Below are positions 22,328 to 34,000 of a DNA stretch of 64,000 nt, piece after piece. Below the pieces are notes generated by a model that worked only from the letters and a program-made list of their open reading frames with translations, had not been told where the DNA came from and ran no database searches. The stretch's first letter is position 1. The number at the start of each line of letters is the position of its first letter. The stretch comes from Tribonema minus. Lineage: Eukaryota > Sar > Xanthophyceae > Tribonematales > Tribonemataceae. Where the stretch lies: the NCBI GenBank assembly GCA_017506865.1, contig JAFCMP010000004.1:124001-188000 (forward strand), in the 5' to 3' direction. A program made the position numbers and the translations under genes.

Positions 22328-25023
22328 CTACTTGGCCTCTGCGACTTCCTTGCTGCGCTGTTGAAGTGCGCGCGTCTGCAGCGCGGCGGCGCGCAGCATG
22401 CCGATCTTGGACTTTGTGTTTTTGAAGGAGGAGTACTTCTGTTCACGCGACTGCACGGCGCTGCGGGGCTTGAAGCGGATGCCCAGCGATGCGCACAGCT
22501 CCAGGCACCTCTCGGCATCGTGCTCAAACTTCAAGAGTGCAAGGCAGGGGGGAGGGGAGATGCGAACAGGGGTAAGTACACGAGAGACTGGGAGGGATGG
22601 GGAGAAAACGTGTGGGGATCAGCTGAACAGAACAGAGTATGGTATCGCGTTGGTTGTACCTCTTATAATAGCAACAGCCACAGCGACTGAGGTACTGTAT
22701 TGGACTGCATGCGCGCAGGCTACGCAGTGAGCATTACACAAGGTAAGCAACTGCGGACTGAGGTACACCGCTGATGACAATTGCTGCAAACAACAAGCCA
22801 TACAACGACCGAACGGAATGCAAATGTCACCTCAAAGCCATTTGTCTCCAAAATGAATGCATGAGCGCATGAAAGATTTTGCCTCACGCATCGTGATCAC
22901 ATCACATGCATCATGATCATCCCATCATCACAGCATATACCTACCAGAAAGTTGAGCTGTGACCGCCGCTTGTTGACCAGGGCAATCAGACCGCGCCTGC
23001 TGTGGAAGTCCTTGGGGTGTGTCTGCATGTGCTTGGTGAGGTAAATGATCCGCTCTGTCATGATGGCTACCTGCAGGCGTCCATGAAAAAGAAGAAAAGC
23101 GGCAGTGTCAACATGGTGCTGCGAACACAATATCTGCCGCAGCTGCGCTGATTACAGTGGCGGCATCGTGCACCTCACCATAATATACATACTTCCTGTT
23201 GCTTGTCTTCTGCAAACTCACACTGCGGCGATTTCATACAATCATAGGGCTTCTGGTAATGGCCACCTTCGTATATGATGCACCCAGCATATGCAGTCTG
23301 TCACAGCAACATCAATCGGCTCATGTGCGCACTCGTCTCGACCAAGGGCATGCCACATGATGAGTTACTGCAACTGGACTGCAGCTAATGGGAATTTGTG
23401 GAATGCTGTCAACAGGGTGTCGGTAACTTGAAAGCCACAGCTAGATTAGACCTGATCCTGTACATCTATGACGAGGTAGGCAGCGGCGCAGGCACACCAG
23501 CATACCCATTCAGCTTCTGTCATGAATTGCGCACCCCGGCTGTGCCTATGTCTACTTTGAGTGCAGCAACCGCATGACCAACGACTGCAGGACATACTTG
23601 TCAAAGACACATGAGGTTGCATTGCTAGATGCACAACCCAGATGCCGTGATGGGAAAGAATTGATCATAGAGATATTGAGTGATACAACGTTAACTTGAA
23701 GTCTCATTGATGTGACGGCGTGCAGCAGCTGCAACCTACACTCCCACACACGGAGCGCGGTTGTGGTGCTAATTTGACGCAGCCGGTTATGCTTTCAATT
23801 TTTCTGAGTTGATGTTGCTTTGTTCGGCGTGAGCCGAGTCATAGTAGATGGAGCCATCAAGGACAACCTGCTCTAATTTGGTGCACAATATTGCACTAAG
23901 TTCAACACAATTGGCCTCCTCAACTTCAACCATCAACTGCCTTGGGTACTAGCTTACACCCATCCTGACGGCCTGTGTTGTGCATTCAGCGAAAACCTTC
24001 AAGGAAAGGGCCAATGAAACTATGCATGTTTATGATATGCCTTTGGGGGGCTTTAGAAAAGGCTCTTATCAATGGCCCAGCCTTTTCACTCCTCAACTGA
24101 TTGAAGAAGTCACACGCTGTTGCCCACTCAGGCATCTGCATGTCGGAAGATGTTTCAAACACTCTGGCGATATTGTACCTGACAATGTGAGTCTACACTT
24201 GCGCACGTGGAAGTTCATGTTTGCTATACAACAACCCCTGGGTACATGACTAATTTCCACGATCTTGGTGTGCTTTTGGTTGGTCAGGCCTGACACAGAA
24301 AGCAAGTCTCAAACAGCCCATCACCCGTCCAAATACATCGGAATTGGACTATGTTGTGCCTGTACATTGGCAGTGGATGGCTGACAATTGGCAGCAATCC
24401 TATACCTATATGCCTGTCGCAGCAGTTGCTGACATCACGCAAGATCACAACAACACAAAGAAGCCGTGCTGTCTGTCCGCCCATCGCACCTGCACCTCCG
24501 CCGAGCCAGAATCGTTATCGCTCCTCTGCCACTCCCTTCGGGCCGCCTGCATCGCCAGACGGTTCAGGTAAGGCTGGCGAGGCTCCAGATCGGCATCCTC
24601 CTTGTCCTCTGACAGCACCGAGTCCAGTGCCTCCAGATCCGCAAGCACGTCCGATGCAGAGTCGCTCATGCGCAGCGGTGCCGCCACTCGCTGCTGAAAA
24701 GCAGAGGGACGAAAGCAGAGAGCACAGCAGTTGGCGATGTCAAGTGCAACGTCAACACCACTTTGTGGTCAAAACGTGTGAAGTTTACATAGCTTCGTGC
24801 GCAGAGCTCACAAGCAAGTGGGCTAGAGAATGGAGTATGATGCGATGCATGCAATGTTTCCCGTTGACGTAGCAGATTAGGTCGCATCTAGGGTAATGCA
24901 AGGGTGTCAACTTACCTGAGTGCATGTACGCGCGACTGCGGGCGAAGCCGCCATGAAAGCAGCCACGCCATTGACAGCGGCGACAAGGACAACAACGAGG
25001 AGGGCGGCCTTGGAAGCGCACAT
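22328..25023 (-). CDS. rps15: Plastid ribosomal protein uS15, nuclear-encoded
   Basis: A bacterial-type small-subunit protein that contacts helix 22 of 16S rRNA. Four exons (25023-24916, 24693-24490, 23070-22945, 22528-22328) close in phase to 212 aa. The presequence MCASKAALLVVVLVAAVNGVAAFMA has a signal peptide and an AAF site for plastid entry. The S15 core begins with GSAEVQ|VAIMTERIIYLTKHM (family: [21 protein letters not shown]), then THPKDFHSRRGLIALVNKRR, SQLNFL|FEHDAERCLELC and a C-terminal basic extension of about 40 aa. The four exons follow recognisable protein blocks. From memory, red-lineage plastid genomes generally lack rps15, which would fit a nuclear copy. Downstream, the lumen-protein gene begins 72 bp away. 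Confidence 0.9.
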
Positions 25024-26447
25024 GATACACAAGCTGTGGCTTGGCTTCCTTGCGCCTGTGTGGTGTGCGTAGTGCCGGTGTGGTTGAGGGGGCAGCAGCT
25101 TTCATGTATGCGCAATTGAAGTTCACACTAAAAAGACCGAGTAATCAACGTACGTAACTCTGTATGTGCCCCCCCCCCACTGCCATTTGGAGTCGTGAGT
25201 GGTCATCTATACATACTGAACGCAGGTGTACAGCAGGTGTGTGTGATGCAAGCACATACAGACCTTGGTAGATGATGATTCCAGCTGCAAATCAACACTC
25301 CACAGCCCGTTGCCCAAGGAAGTCCAACAAGTTGGAACGCCCTAACTTGTATGACGGGTCTGGTTTGGGTATGACGTCCGCCAGATTTATAGGAGGGTTT
25401 ATATGCATGCAACAAAACTAACACAAACTGCGCGTCCGCTAAGATGTGCTTTACCCATTGGCAGATGCATTGATGCCGGCAGCAGCATCGGCCAGTCATG
25501 CTGATGAAATTTGACATGCTTGGCAGTATCCCTCACGCCAAATGGCGTGCGACAGACAGATTTCGAGCCATACTGATGAATCAATGTATTACATGATATA
25601 TGTTGCTGCCAGTTGAAGCTCGTAGCATCAGCTTTAAAACACAGCTGCGTTGATCAAGTTTGTGGGCATGCATTCGCTGACAAATTGATGGCCAGTTTGC
25701 TCAAAACACAGCAGGCAACAACCTGGCATCAATTAGCACAGCAATCTGTGACACCAACTCAATGGTTGTTGGAGAACCAATAGGTGCATAGACATACCAG
25801 CTCAAAGCACAGCAGGCAACAATCCGGCATCGACCAGCACAGCGATCTGTGACACCAACTCAACGATTGTTGAAAAATGCACAATCTGTGACACCAACTC
25901 AACGATTGTTGAAAAAAAAATTGTGCATAGCCGTGCCCAGCCATATATTTAAATGGAAACCAGAGGGCCTGTGGCCACATTGGTTGCCACAGGCAACTAT
26001 GTATAGTCGAAACTAGTGGTAGTATGTACTCATTGCGGCACAGTGGCAGACCGTGCATTATACATGCATACACAGGCCTGCTGCTGATGGCTGCTGTCAT
26101 GTGTGTGCACTTGGCAGACGGTTCTTACCAAGTAGTAAATCATTGCGACACAGCGTTGGCGCACCATGTGGCATAGCATCTGGCGACCACGACAAGCTGC
26201 TGCCTTGAAACTGTCAGTGTCTCAAAGTGCCAGTGAGCAGTGGCAGCGCAGTCCAACGCACCGCGTGACCATTCGGACTGCCATCACCCGCCGTGCAAAT
26301 CGCTGTCACACTGCATCGTGCTGTGCCGACGTCGACCAACCAATCCATGATGTTTGCTGGTACTGCCTGACAGCCTAGGCAGCGGCTATTCCCAGTCGAC
26401 CAGTGCTCGTTGCCATTATGCCATCCTCACACGAGAGCATCGTGATT
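25024..26447. other. Intergenic region between rps15 and the acyltransferase
   Basis: 1.4 kb with no supported gene. It must carry the rps15 promoter, adjacent to 25023, and the acyltransferase 3' end. A three-copy repeat occupies 25700-25925. Confidence 0.4.
25700..25925. repeat. Three-copy direct repeat 'atctgtgacaccaactcaa'
   Basis: The block 'aatctgtgacaccaactcaa.g.ttgttg' appears near 25743, 25842 and 25887. The first two copies also share upstream 'cacagcaggcaacaa' and 'agcacagc'. It ends at an A run (25913-25920). Not coding. Confidence 0.7.
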
Positions 26448-29400
26448 TCAAATGGCCGTGTCTGCCTGCTCGATAGTTGCGTCGTAGGCCTTGATGGCGC
26501 CGGCCACAGACAGCAGCCGTCGCGCGACGCGCATGGCGGGGTACCTGAGGCAGCAGCGCTCAGCAATGAGGATGCGTCAGAGGCGACCACAGGCGCACTG
26601 AGGTTGCGATGAGATCAGGGCTTGCTCCAGCAAAAATGGGTCTCGATTGAGCGCATCCGCATTTCTGGGTCATGCATGGTGCAGCACCTGTGATGTGAGC
26701 TGCTGATCGGCAAGACGCAAATGCTCTTGCGAGAGTTCATATCACTGTGTCTCAATGTTTCTCGATAAACCAAAGAGGTGGCTGTACGCCAGGGTTTAGT
26801 TGAGGGGTTACATATTATGCAAGACAGACTGTCGCGCACAAGGCAGTTGTTAAGCAGCAGCCGGGCGCCATCAGCATTGCAGCGGCAGCGGAACTGAAAT
26901 GGCAAGACGGGGTGATGATGAGGCAACCACTATCGGCCCACCCATGAGCAACACAATGGGCTCTCGTTCAACTTCAGCTTCTGCCGCACAAAACACCTTT
27001 CATTGCAGTAGGGCAACTGAGACCGAGGCGACCTGGCCCTGATTGCCTCTGTTGTTATCATGATAAGAAAATCTCTACGGCATTGCCCAACGGTGTCATA
27101 CCAATGCTCAACTGCAGCTTCACAAGACACCTCCATGGCAGCGGAACAATCAGCCAAAACATTCCACGGCTATGCTCACTTAATGATGCAAACCATGCCA
27201 TGCTCTAAAGCGACACATCATGACATTGCCCGGCAGAGTCACTCTACGGCATTGTTTGATGTTGTCATTTCACGGCGATAAGTGTCACTCTTCGTCATTG
27301 CTTCAGCATGTGTCACTCCACCGCATTGCTGCAAAGTGCCATTGAACGGCGTGGCATTGCTCAACGGTGTCACACCATGGCATTGTTCAACAATGGCAGT
27401 CTTTCGCATTGCTGTTGAAAAAAAAACCGGTGCGTCTACCCCACAAAATTGATGGAGATTGTAGCTGACCTGTTTGGGTCTTGTGTTTGGACGCGCTGCA
27501 GAGCCGACAGCAGGTGCTGAACGCTGCCTCTCACATCTTCATAGAGCTCGAGGCACTTGGCATTGCACTCCCAATCGCCGCCGTATTTTGCTGTGCTGAT
27601 GGGCTCGCCTGCAGGCAGCATAGGTGTGTGGACTGTGAATCAGGATGAACTGTGAGTGGACTTTTTCTGCACTGAGCAATGCACTCCCCAGTCACCGCCG
27701 CACTTTGCAGTGCTAACGGCAGGCAGCAAAGGTGTATGGACATTATTAGGTGCAATTTTACGAATGTTACTGTATGCCTTGTAGCTGTACAGCGTGAAGA
27801 GTCAATGTGTATGGTGAGTGAAGTATTCATGTGAAGCATTGGCAAACGATGGTCTGGCTGTGCAGATGGGTGCAAACAGCCATGAGTTTGAATTGACGAG
27901 TAGAATGTGAACATCATGCGTATTGTGATTCTGCACAGGTGATAGTCGCCTGATGATGTCCAGAAATAATTGAATCTTTGGTTGTACGTGGACACATGCG
28001 TATGTGGGTGTCACGTCAGAACTGCATCGCAGCATTCGATGCAGGATTTGAAATCAACTGCCAGAGTTGTGACTTGAACTATGGTAGAGCAAAAACATCA
28101 GCTCAACACTGGGGCACAGGCAATCAAAGCGCTGGCCATGTCTACAGTATGCCTATTGTGTCAGCTGCTATTGTCTTGCTTCCAACAGTTGCAACTTCAA
28201 CAATTGCAACGGCAAGACATGCCTGATGTCACTCACGGCATGGCAACAACAAGCACAGCTCACGCCAACCCAAACCCTGAAGCCAGCCCCACTCACCAAA
28301 CGCAAAGTACTGGCGTTGCATGCCGTTGAGAGGCAGCAGCAGCGGCAGCCGAATGTCCGGGCAGCTAACTTCAAGTACGCGCAGCCACCATGCCACATCC
28401 AACGATCCAATGGAGTGGAGGCTATTTTCAAGGCCGATGGACGCAAAGGGGACTACCACGGCGCCGTGTTTCACGGCCATGCGCGTGAAGCCCTGCGGGT
28501 GGGGTGAGGGGACGTGCGTGAACATGCGCGTGAATCGCAGACGTTGAAGTGAGAAGATCACGTGTGTGAGACGCTATTGCGAAGCTGAAGTGCGTGAATC
28601 ATGCGCGTGAACCGCTGATGTTGACGTGAATGTATTCATGCGCTCGCGAAACTGCCGCTGGAATGGATGGAAGCATTGCAGTGACATGCGCGAGAAAGTG
28701 ACCGGAAGAGTGTGAAAGCGGCAAGAGGGCGAGAGATGACATGGTGCTGCGGCATGCCACTACAGCCGCCAATGCAGAATGCACGCTGGTGAAACAGGCG
28801 AAGCACTGTGTGGGCAACATGGCACGTCGGTATGACATGAAACCAAAGGACATTTGATTCTTTGCATGAGATTTTGCAGATTTGAAAGAAAACAGCAAAA
28901 ACATTTGATCGCAAGCCCAGCTAAGCCACCATAGGCCCTGTTCCCCACAATCAGGCCTTTATTAGTGGACACAAATCGTTGAGGTTGGACTTGAAGTTGG
29001 AGATATGCAACTGTGCGTCTGTACACAAATCAGCCCGTGCTATACAGGCTGCAGCAACAGCACATCTCCTTCTGCTGGGCACCCTACAGCCGCACATACT
29101 TAGAAGTACTTCGAAGCGCCAGGCTTCGTGCAGTAGTAAGGTGCATGCAGACGGGCTCCGAAACTGACTGAATATTTCAGGCAAAGCCATCGGCAAACTA
29201 CAACTTGAGCCTTACATGAGTGCAACTCACACGCATTGTGGTATGTAGGTGAGCAGCTTACCGGCATTCTTACCATGCTTGCATTCCACTTGAGCTGCGT
29301 GCGGTCGTCTTCACCACCACCGGGGTAGAGCAGCTGCCATTTGCCATGTGACATGAGCTCTGCGCACTTTGCAGTGGTGCCTTTCACGCCGCCGAGTGAC

Positions 29401-30775
29401 TCTGCACCATGAAGCAGAGTGAGCGGCGAGTGTAAGCGTCAACTTTGCGCTTGTTTATTGAAGAGTTCAGGTCTGTGGAGTTGAATAGAAGAGAGGTGGG
29501 TACTCAACACAGCGCAGTGCACTGCGTGATGGAGACGTCATTATCAATGAACACGCTGCAGTATGCGGTACATGTACATTGAGGTCACCCTTGTTCATGT
29601 TCAAGTTGCTGCACGTGGACCATGTAAGAGAGGCGGCAGCGCGTAAATATGTCCTTTCTACGCATCAGCGTGGCAGCAAGATGATGGAAAGCGAACTTGT
29701 AAGACATGACAAGTGCCTACAGCTCTGCGGGTGTTGCACCGTCATCTCAGGTGATAACTGTCATGTGCAGCTCAACTGAAGGGCTCTGCATCATAGTTGG
29801 GTCGGTGCAGGAAACACAGAATTACGCATTGCTTTTACTGACTATTTTAGTATTAGTTAAACCAGTATATGCTGTATGTCACTCACCAGCGAAGAGCGTC
29901 CACATGGGTATGTTGTCCAGGCCGGCCTCATACAGCGTATGCGGGCAAACCCCCGTATGCCTGTGCACTTCGTACAGTATTGGCAGGTGGTCCAATCCAT
30001 GAAATGTGTGATTTCCCACCAGCAGCACCGGCGCCTGCGCCGCCGCTGCTGCGCCGCTGCCCTTGTCAACATCGCTGCCACCCGCAGCCGCTTTTTCGCT
30101 AACATCCTCTCCTGCTGGCACACCACCAGTGTCGCCTAGCGCAGCAGCAGCGGCGGCGCGGTGACTCGCCACTGCCTCCAGGTGGCGAACGCCCAGCACA
30201 ACAGGGGGGTTGAGGACCCTAAATGGGAGGGACAGGAGCTGCAGCAGCAGCCATGGCGGGAGCTGTGGTGCCCTGTGTCTGGCTGCACTGGATCCGATGG
30301 AGAGGTTCAGTAGCGTTTTGGCAAATTTGATGCCGATGGCGATGGGCCACAGAAGCAGCCCTAGGCTGACCTGAAGCCTGCAGTGGACAGCAAAGGGCAA
30401 CGTAGTTAATACCATCTGCGGGTGTATCTGCAAGGTAGCATCGCCTGCATGAGCTGAAGCGCAGCAGCAGCAGCAGGCAGCAAAGTGACACGTAAGGGCA
30501 GAAGCACATGGTGGACATCTCACGCTGCAAATGCGCCGTGATGCGCATTTGCACAATGATTACGAGTCGATGTACCTGCTTAGCTCCAACTCTTCTCTTG
30601 TAGGTGCCCTGGCCACCTTGGACTGCCTGCCAAGCCGTCGCAGCTCGCGCGCAGCTCTTGCTGCGGATTCCGACATGTGGAACTCAAGAATATCCGCTAA
30701 TGAGCCGCGCTGAAGGCCTTCACGATGTGCTATCTGTGCATTCTCCTTCAGCAATTGCTCTGTCACCTGCAGCAC
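26448..30775 (-). CDS. LPLAT/DGAT-like acyltransferase (5' end unresolved)
   Basis: A glycerolipid-type acyltransferase that should move an acyl group from a thioester donor to a lipid alcohol. Six exons (start-30576, 30377-29887, 29401-29274, 28492-28297, 27608-27470, 26544-26448) join in phase, giving at least 416 aa. Motif I is VLLVGNHTFHGLD, motif III is LLYPGGGEDDR, followed by GFTRMAVKHGAVVVPFASIG and RQYFAFG|EPIST. This motif set resembles the phytyl-ester-synthase/DGAT-like branch. An Ala/Gly-rich insert precedes motif I. The N-terminal exon (VTEQLLKENAQIAHREG) has no convincing ATG or targeting signal: the open frame runs upstream to about 30825 and no upstream exon was found. The plant-type N-terminal hydrolase domain is absent. 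Substrate and location are unknown. Confidence 0.78.
27071..27420. repeat. Degenerate CGGCATTG / GTGTCAC array
   Basis: Within the last intron of the acyltransferase gene, about ten imperfect units combine 'cggcattgc', 'caacggtgtcac' and 'gtcactc', spaced about 25-40 bp and ending in an A run. It looks like an old minisatellite. Confidence 0.55.
28500..28640. repeat. 'catgcgcgtgaa' repeats in acyltransferase intron
   Basis: The motif 'gcgtgaa.catgcgcgtgaa.cgc.gacgttga' occurs twice (28512-28550, 28590-28628) next to the exon starting at 28492, which itself contains 'catgcgcgtgaag'. The array appears to derive from the exon edge. Confidence 0.5.
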
Positions 30776-31038
30776 CTTGCCACTTGGGAGAAAGTTGAGG
30801 TTACACTTGATGTTGAAGTTTCATTCAGAAGAACTGAAGGAGGAACAAAACCTCCATTTTGTTCAGTGAGTATGTGTTGAACTCAGAACAAGTGAGAAAC
30901 CCCCCAGTTTTTGAGTCGTGTCATTTTGTGTCACGTGTCATATCGGTGCAAGTCAGTAGGCAGGCAGTGGGGCAGCAGTCACCACAGGTCAAGTAAATGG
31001 TGCACTCAAAGAAAGTCAAGCGCGAGAATATACGAGCT

Positions 31039-34000
31039 TCATGAACCATTCGTTGTGCCAGAGGACTGAGGTTGGTCGGCTGCAGCTTCATTCGTTGTGC
31101 CAGAGGACTGAGGTTGGTCGGCTGCAGCTTCGTCCCTGCGGCTGAACCTCCGCGTATTGGTCAGTGGCTGCTGTGGACCGCCTGTGGCTACGCTCCTTGG
31201 TCTGCCGACCTTTCGAGCGCCATCGCCAGCAGCAGCACTGCCTGCAGGCGCCTGTGCCGCTGGCGGTCTTGTGCGCACCGGCGCTCTTTCACCTGCTGGT
31301 TGTTGAGCGGTGCCGCGGGCCGCCTCAGCCGTCGGCCTCTGCGCATTTGGCTGCGTCTGCTGAGCCATGCTACGAGTGCGCGTGCCACCGGATTGCGGCG
31401 CCTGTGCCGCGCTGCGAGCGCCACGCTGCGGAGCACTGATGGACTGTGCAGCAGGTGGCGGAGGCGGCGGCGCCTGCGCTCTTGCAGCCGCTGTTGCCTG
31501 TTGTCGCGGAGCGCGCGCTTTGCTGAGCGCTGCTGCTGGCGCGGCAGCCGTCGCAGCTGGCTCCTCGCTGACAGCTAACGCTGCTGCAGTTACAGGTTCC
31601 TGAGCAGTGCCATCATCTGCTGACTCTGGCGCGGCGGCGTCGCCCGCCTTTTTGCGCGGCTTGCGGGTGGCCTGGGGCTTCTGGGCGGCAGCTGCGCTGG
31701 CCTGCAGCTCGGCGACGACTTGGGCCAGCAGCACATTCGTCTGACGTTGCTCTGACACCAACTGCAGCGCAACAGGAGGATTAGAAAGGGGTGTGCGAAT
31801 CAATGTACTGTACTGATGAGCTCTGGCGAACACTGCAGGTGACGGACATCATTGCTAGCAGCATCATTGCTGCGCATCAACTTGAGGTATGAAAGTGTCT
31901 TTCACCAAAGCAGTCGGTGCAGGCAGGCACTGCTGACACGGTTGCTGGGCAGATGAAGATGTACGGGTAGCTTGTTGCGTGCATGAAACACGTTTCGAGG
32001 AACAAGTGCTATTAGCACTACGCTGGTTGGCATCATGGTAAGTCACTTACGGCAAGCGTCAATGTTGCACCTTTATAGCCACTACGAGCTTTGCTTCAGG
32101 CTTATGTACACAACAATATTGTTGATGTTGCGTCCACTGCATATGGGCAGTGCACAAATGAGCACAACAGACCTGGCATCACCCTTGCCATGCCATATAT
32201 AGCAATGGTCAAGAGTCTAGGTAGAAAGCGTAAATCAAACAGTTTATTCAATGGCCTACCCACGTCCACTTGAAACTGACCTGCTCCATGACCCGCTGCA
32301 AACGCGCCAGTCCAGCCCCCCCCTCTTCGCCCATGCCTCCAACTTCAACACCACCAGCGCTCAGCCCGGCAGCACCGTTCACCGCCTTCCCCGCCTGAGC
32401 CCGCTCCGCAGCCGCCTTAGCATACGTGGAACTCCGCTTGCCACTGCCCGCAGCCTCCACCGCACCTGCGTGTGCAGGGGGCTCTGCCGGCAGTGAAACC
32501 GACGGCCCAGGGTCACCGGTGGCAGCGCTCACAGGTGGCTGTTTCGGAGCGTTGGCGATGCGGAGGCGCTGAGGCGTGCTGCCTGCGTTGTCTTTGGGCA
32601 TCAGTGACGCCCCCCTGCCCGCCATCCCCTTGTTGAGGTAGCGCCCGGACGGGTCTCTGCGATATGGGGAGGCGGTGATGCTCAGCGACACTGGTCCGCG
32701 CTTGAAGTTGTGAAAGTGTAACCGACATATTGAGACGGGCAGAGAAGCCGTGACATGCGAGCGAGGCGGTGCCCAGAGCTGCGCCTGCCACGTGTTTTGC
32801 CACGCTGATCTGTAGTATGTATGCCACAGGGTATGTGTATGAGGCGGATCACTTCACCAGGTACGGTACTACTGTAGGCACCTTGCTGAGCGTGTGGAGG
32901 CAATTCCACAAGTATGTAACAAGCGCGCAAGCTCAGGTTGAACAGATGCTTGCAGACATGTGTGTATGCGTTTGTGCAAGGCCTTGATGCAGGCATCAGC
33001 ACACAGCACCCACGCGTAATGGTGACTGTACAGCCACTCTGTATTGTTGACCCTATGTGCGCACTTATGTGCTGTCATCCTGCAGCAGCATCACGATTCA
33101 TGGAAACGTATCAAAAGATTGTAGAGCTCTAGGTGACAAGGAGTGGTTAGCAGCCAGTGCCATCCACCATTCACCGTGGTCGCCGCTGCTGCAGTCATTG
33201 GCCACGAGTCAAACAGTGCCATCATCTCCACTGTAGTCAAAAGACTTCTGTGTGCAAGCTTTTAGCGTTTGTTTCGTATCCAAGCTTGCACTCACGAGCT
33301 TGCGTCCGACATGTCCTGCGCTCTGCAGAGGCTGCAGTATCCCCACAGCTGCACCTCCTCCGGAGTAGCCATCTGGCGGCAGCGCGGGCACACGCTGCCG
33401 TGCTCAAAGAGGCTGTCTGCGCCTGTGTCCTGTGCAGCATTGCTCATCTCCAGCAGCAGCGACTGCACCTGCAATGGCCACGTCATCCAGGCAGAAGCAG
33501 TGTTGATATTACATGCGACACACTCGAGGCAAGAACGGCAACTCGCCTGCTGATTGTTGCACACAGTGACGCAAAGCAGCAAATGCATGAATGCTATGAT
33601 AGAGCATATATCCATTGTAAGCATCGTCCATCAACCCTCAGGTGGTGGCGCCATAGGCACGAGCTTAGGTCAGCTGTCGCCTGCATATGTACATCAGCTT
33701 GTGCACTGAAACGGCACGTGCAGTGTGACACCTACCACACCCTCCTCACCGCTGGCTGACACATAAGACTCCCAGATAATGGCATCTGCAAAGGCACCAT
33801 GACGTGCTCTTGGCCTCTGGGTACACAGCGATCCAGAGGCAAGTGCTTCCCTCAATAGGGTAGAGACCCGCCTCTCAAGATGCTGGCCGTTACTCTGCAC
33901 CCATGATCCTCTTCAACACGTTAAGCCATGGACCTAACCCTGAACCAAGCCTCAAACATTGCTAGTGAAGTTGGCTGGGTCACCTCCATCCAGCAGTTAC

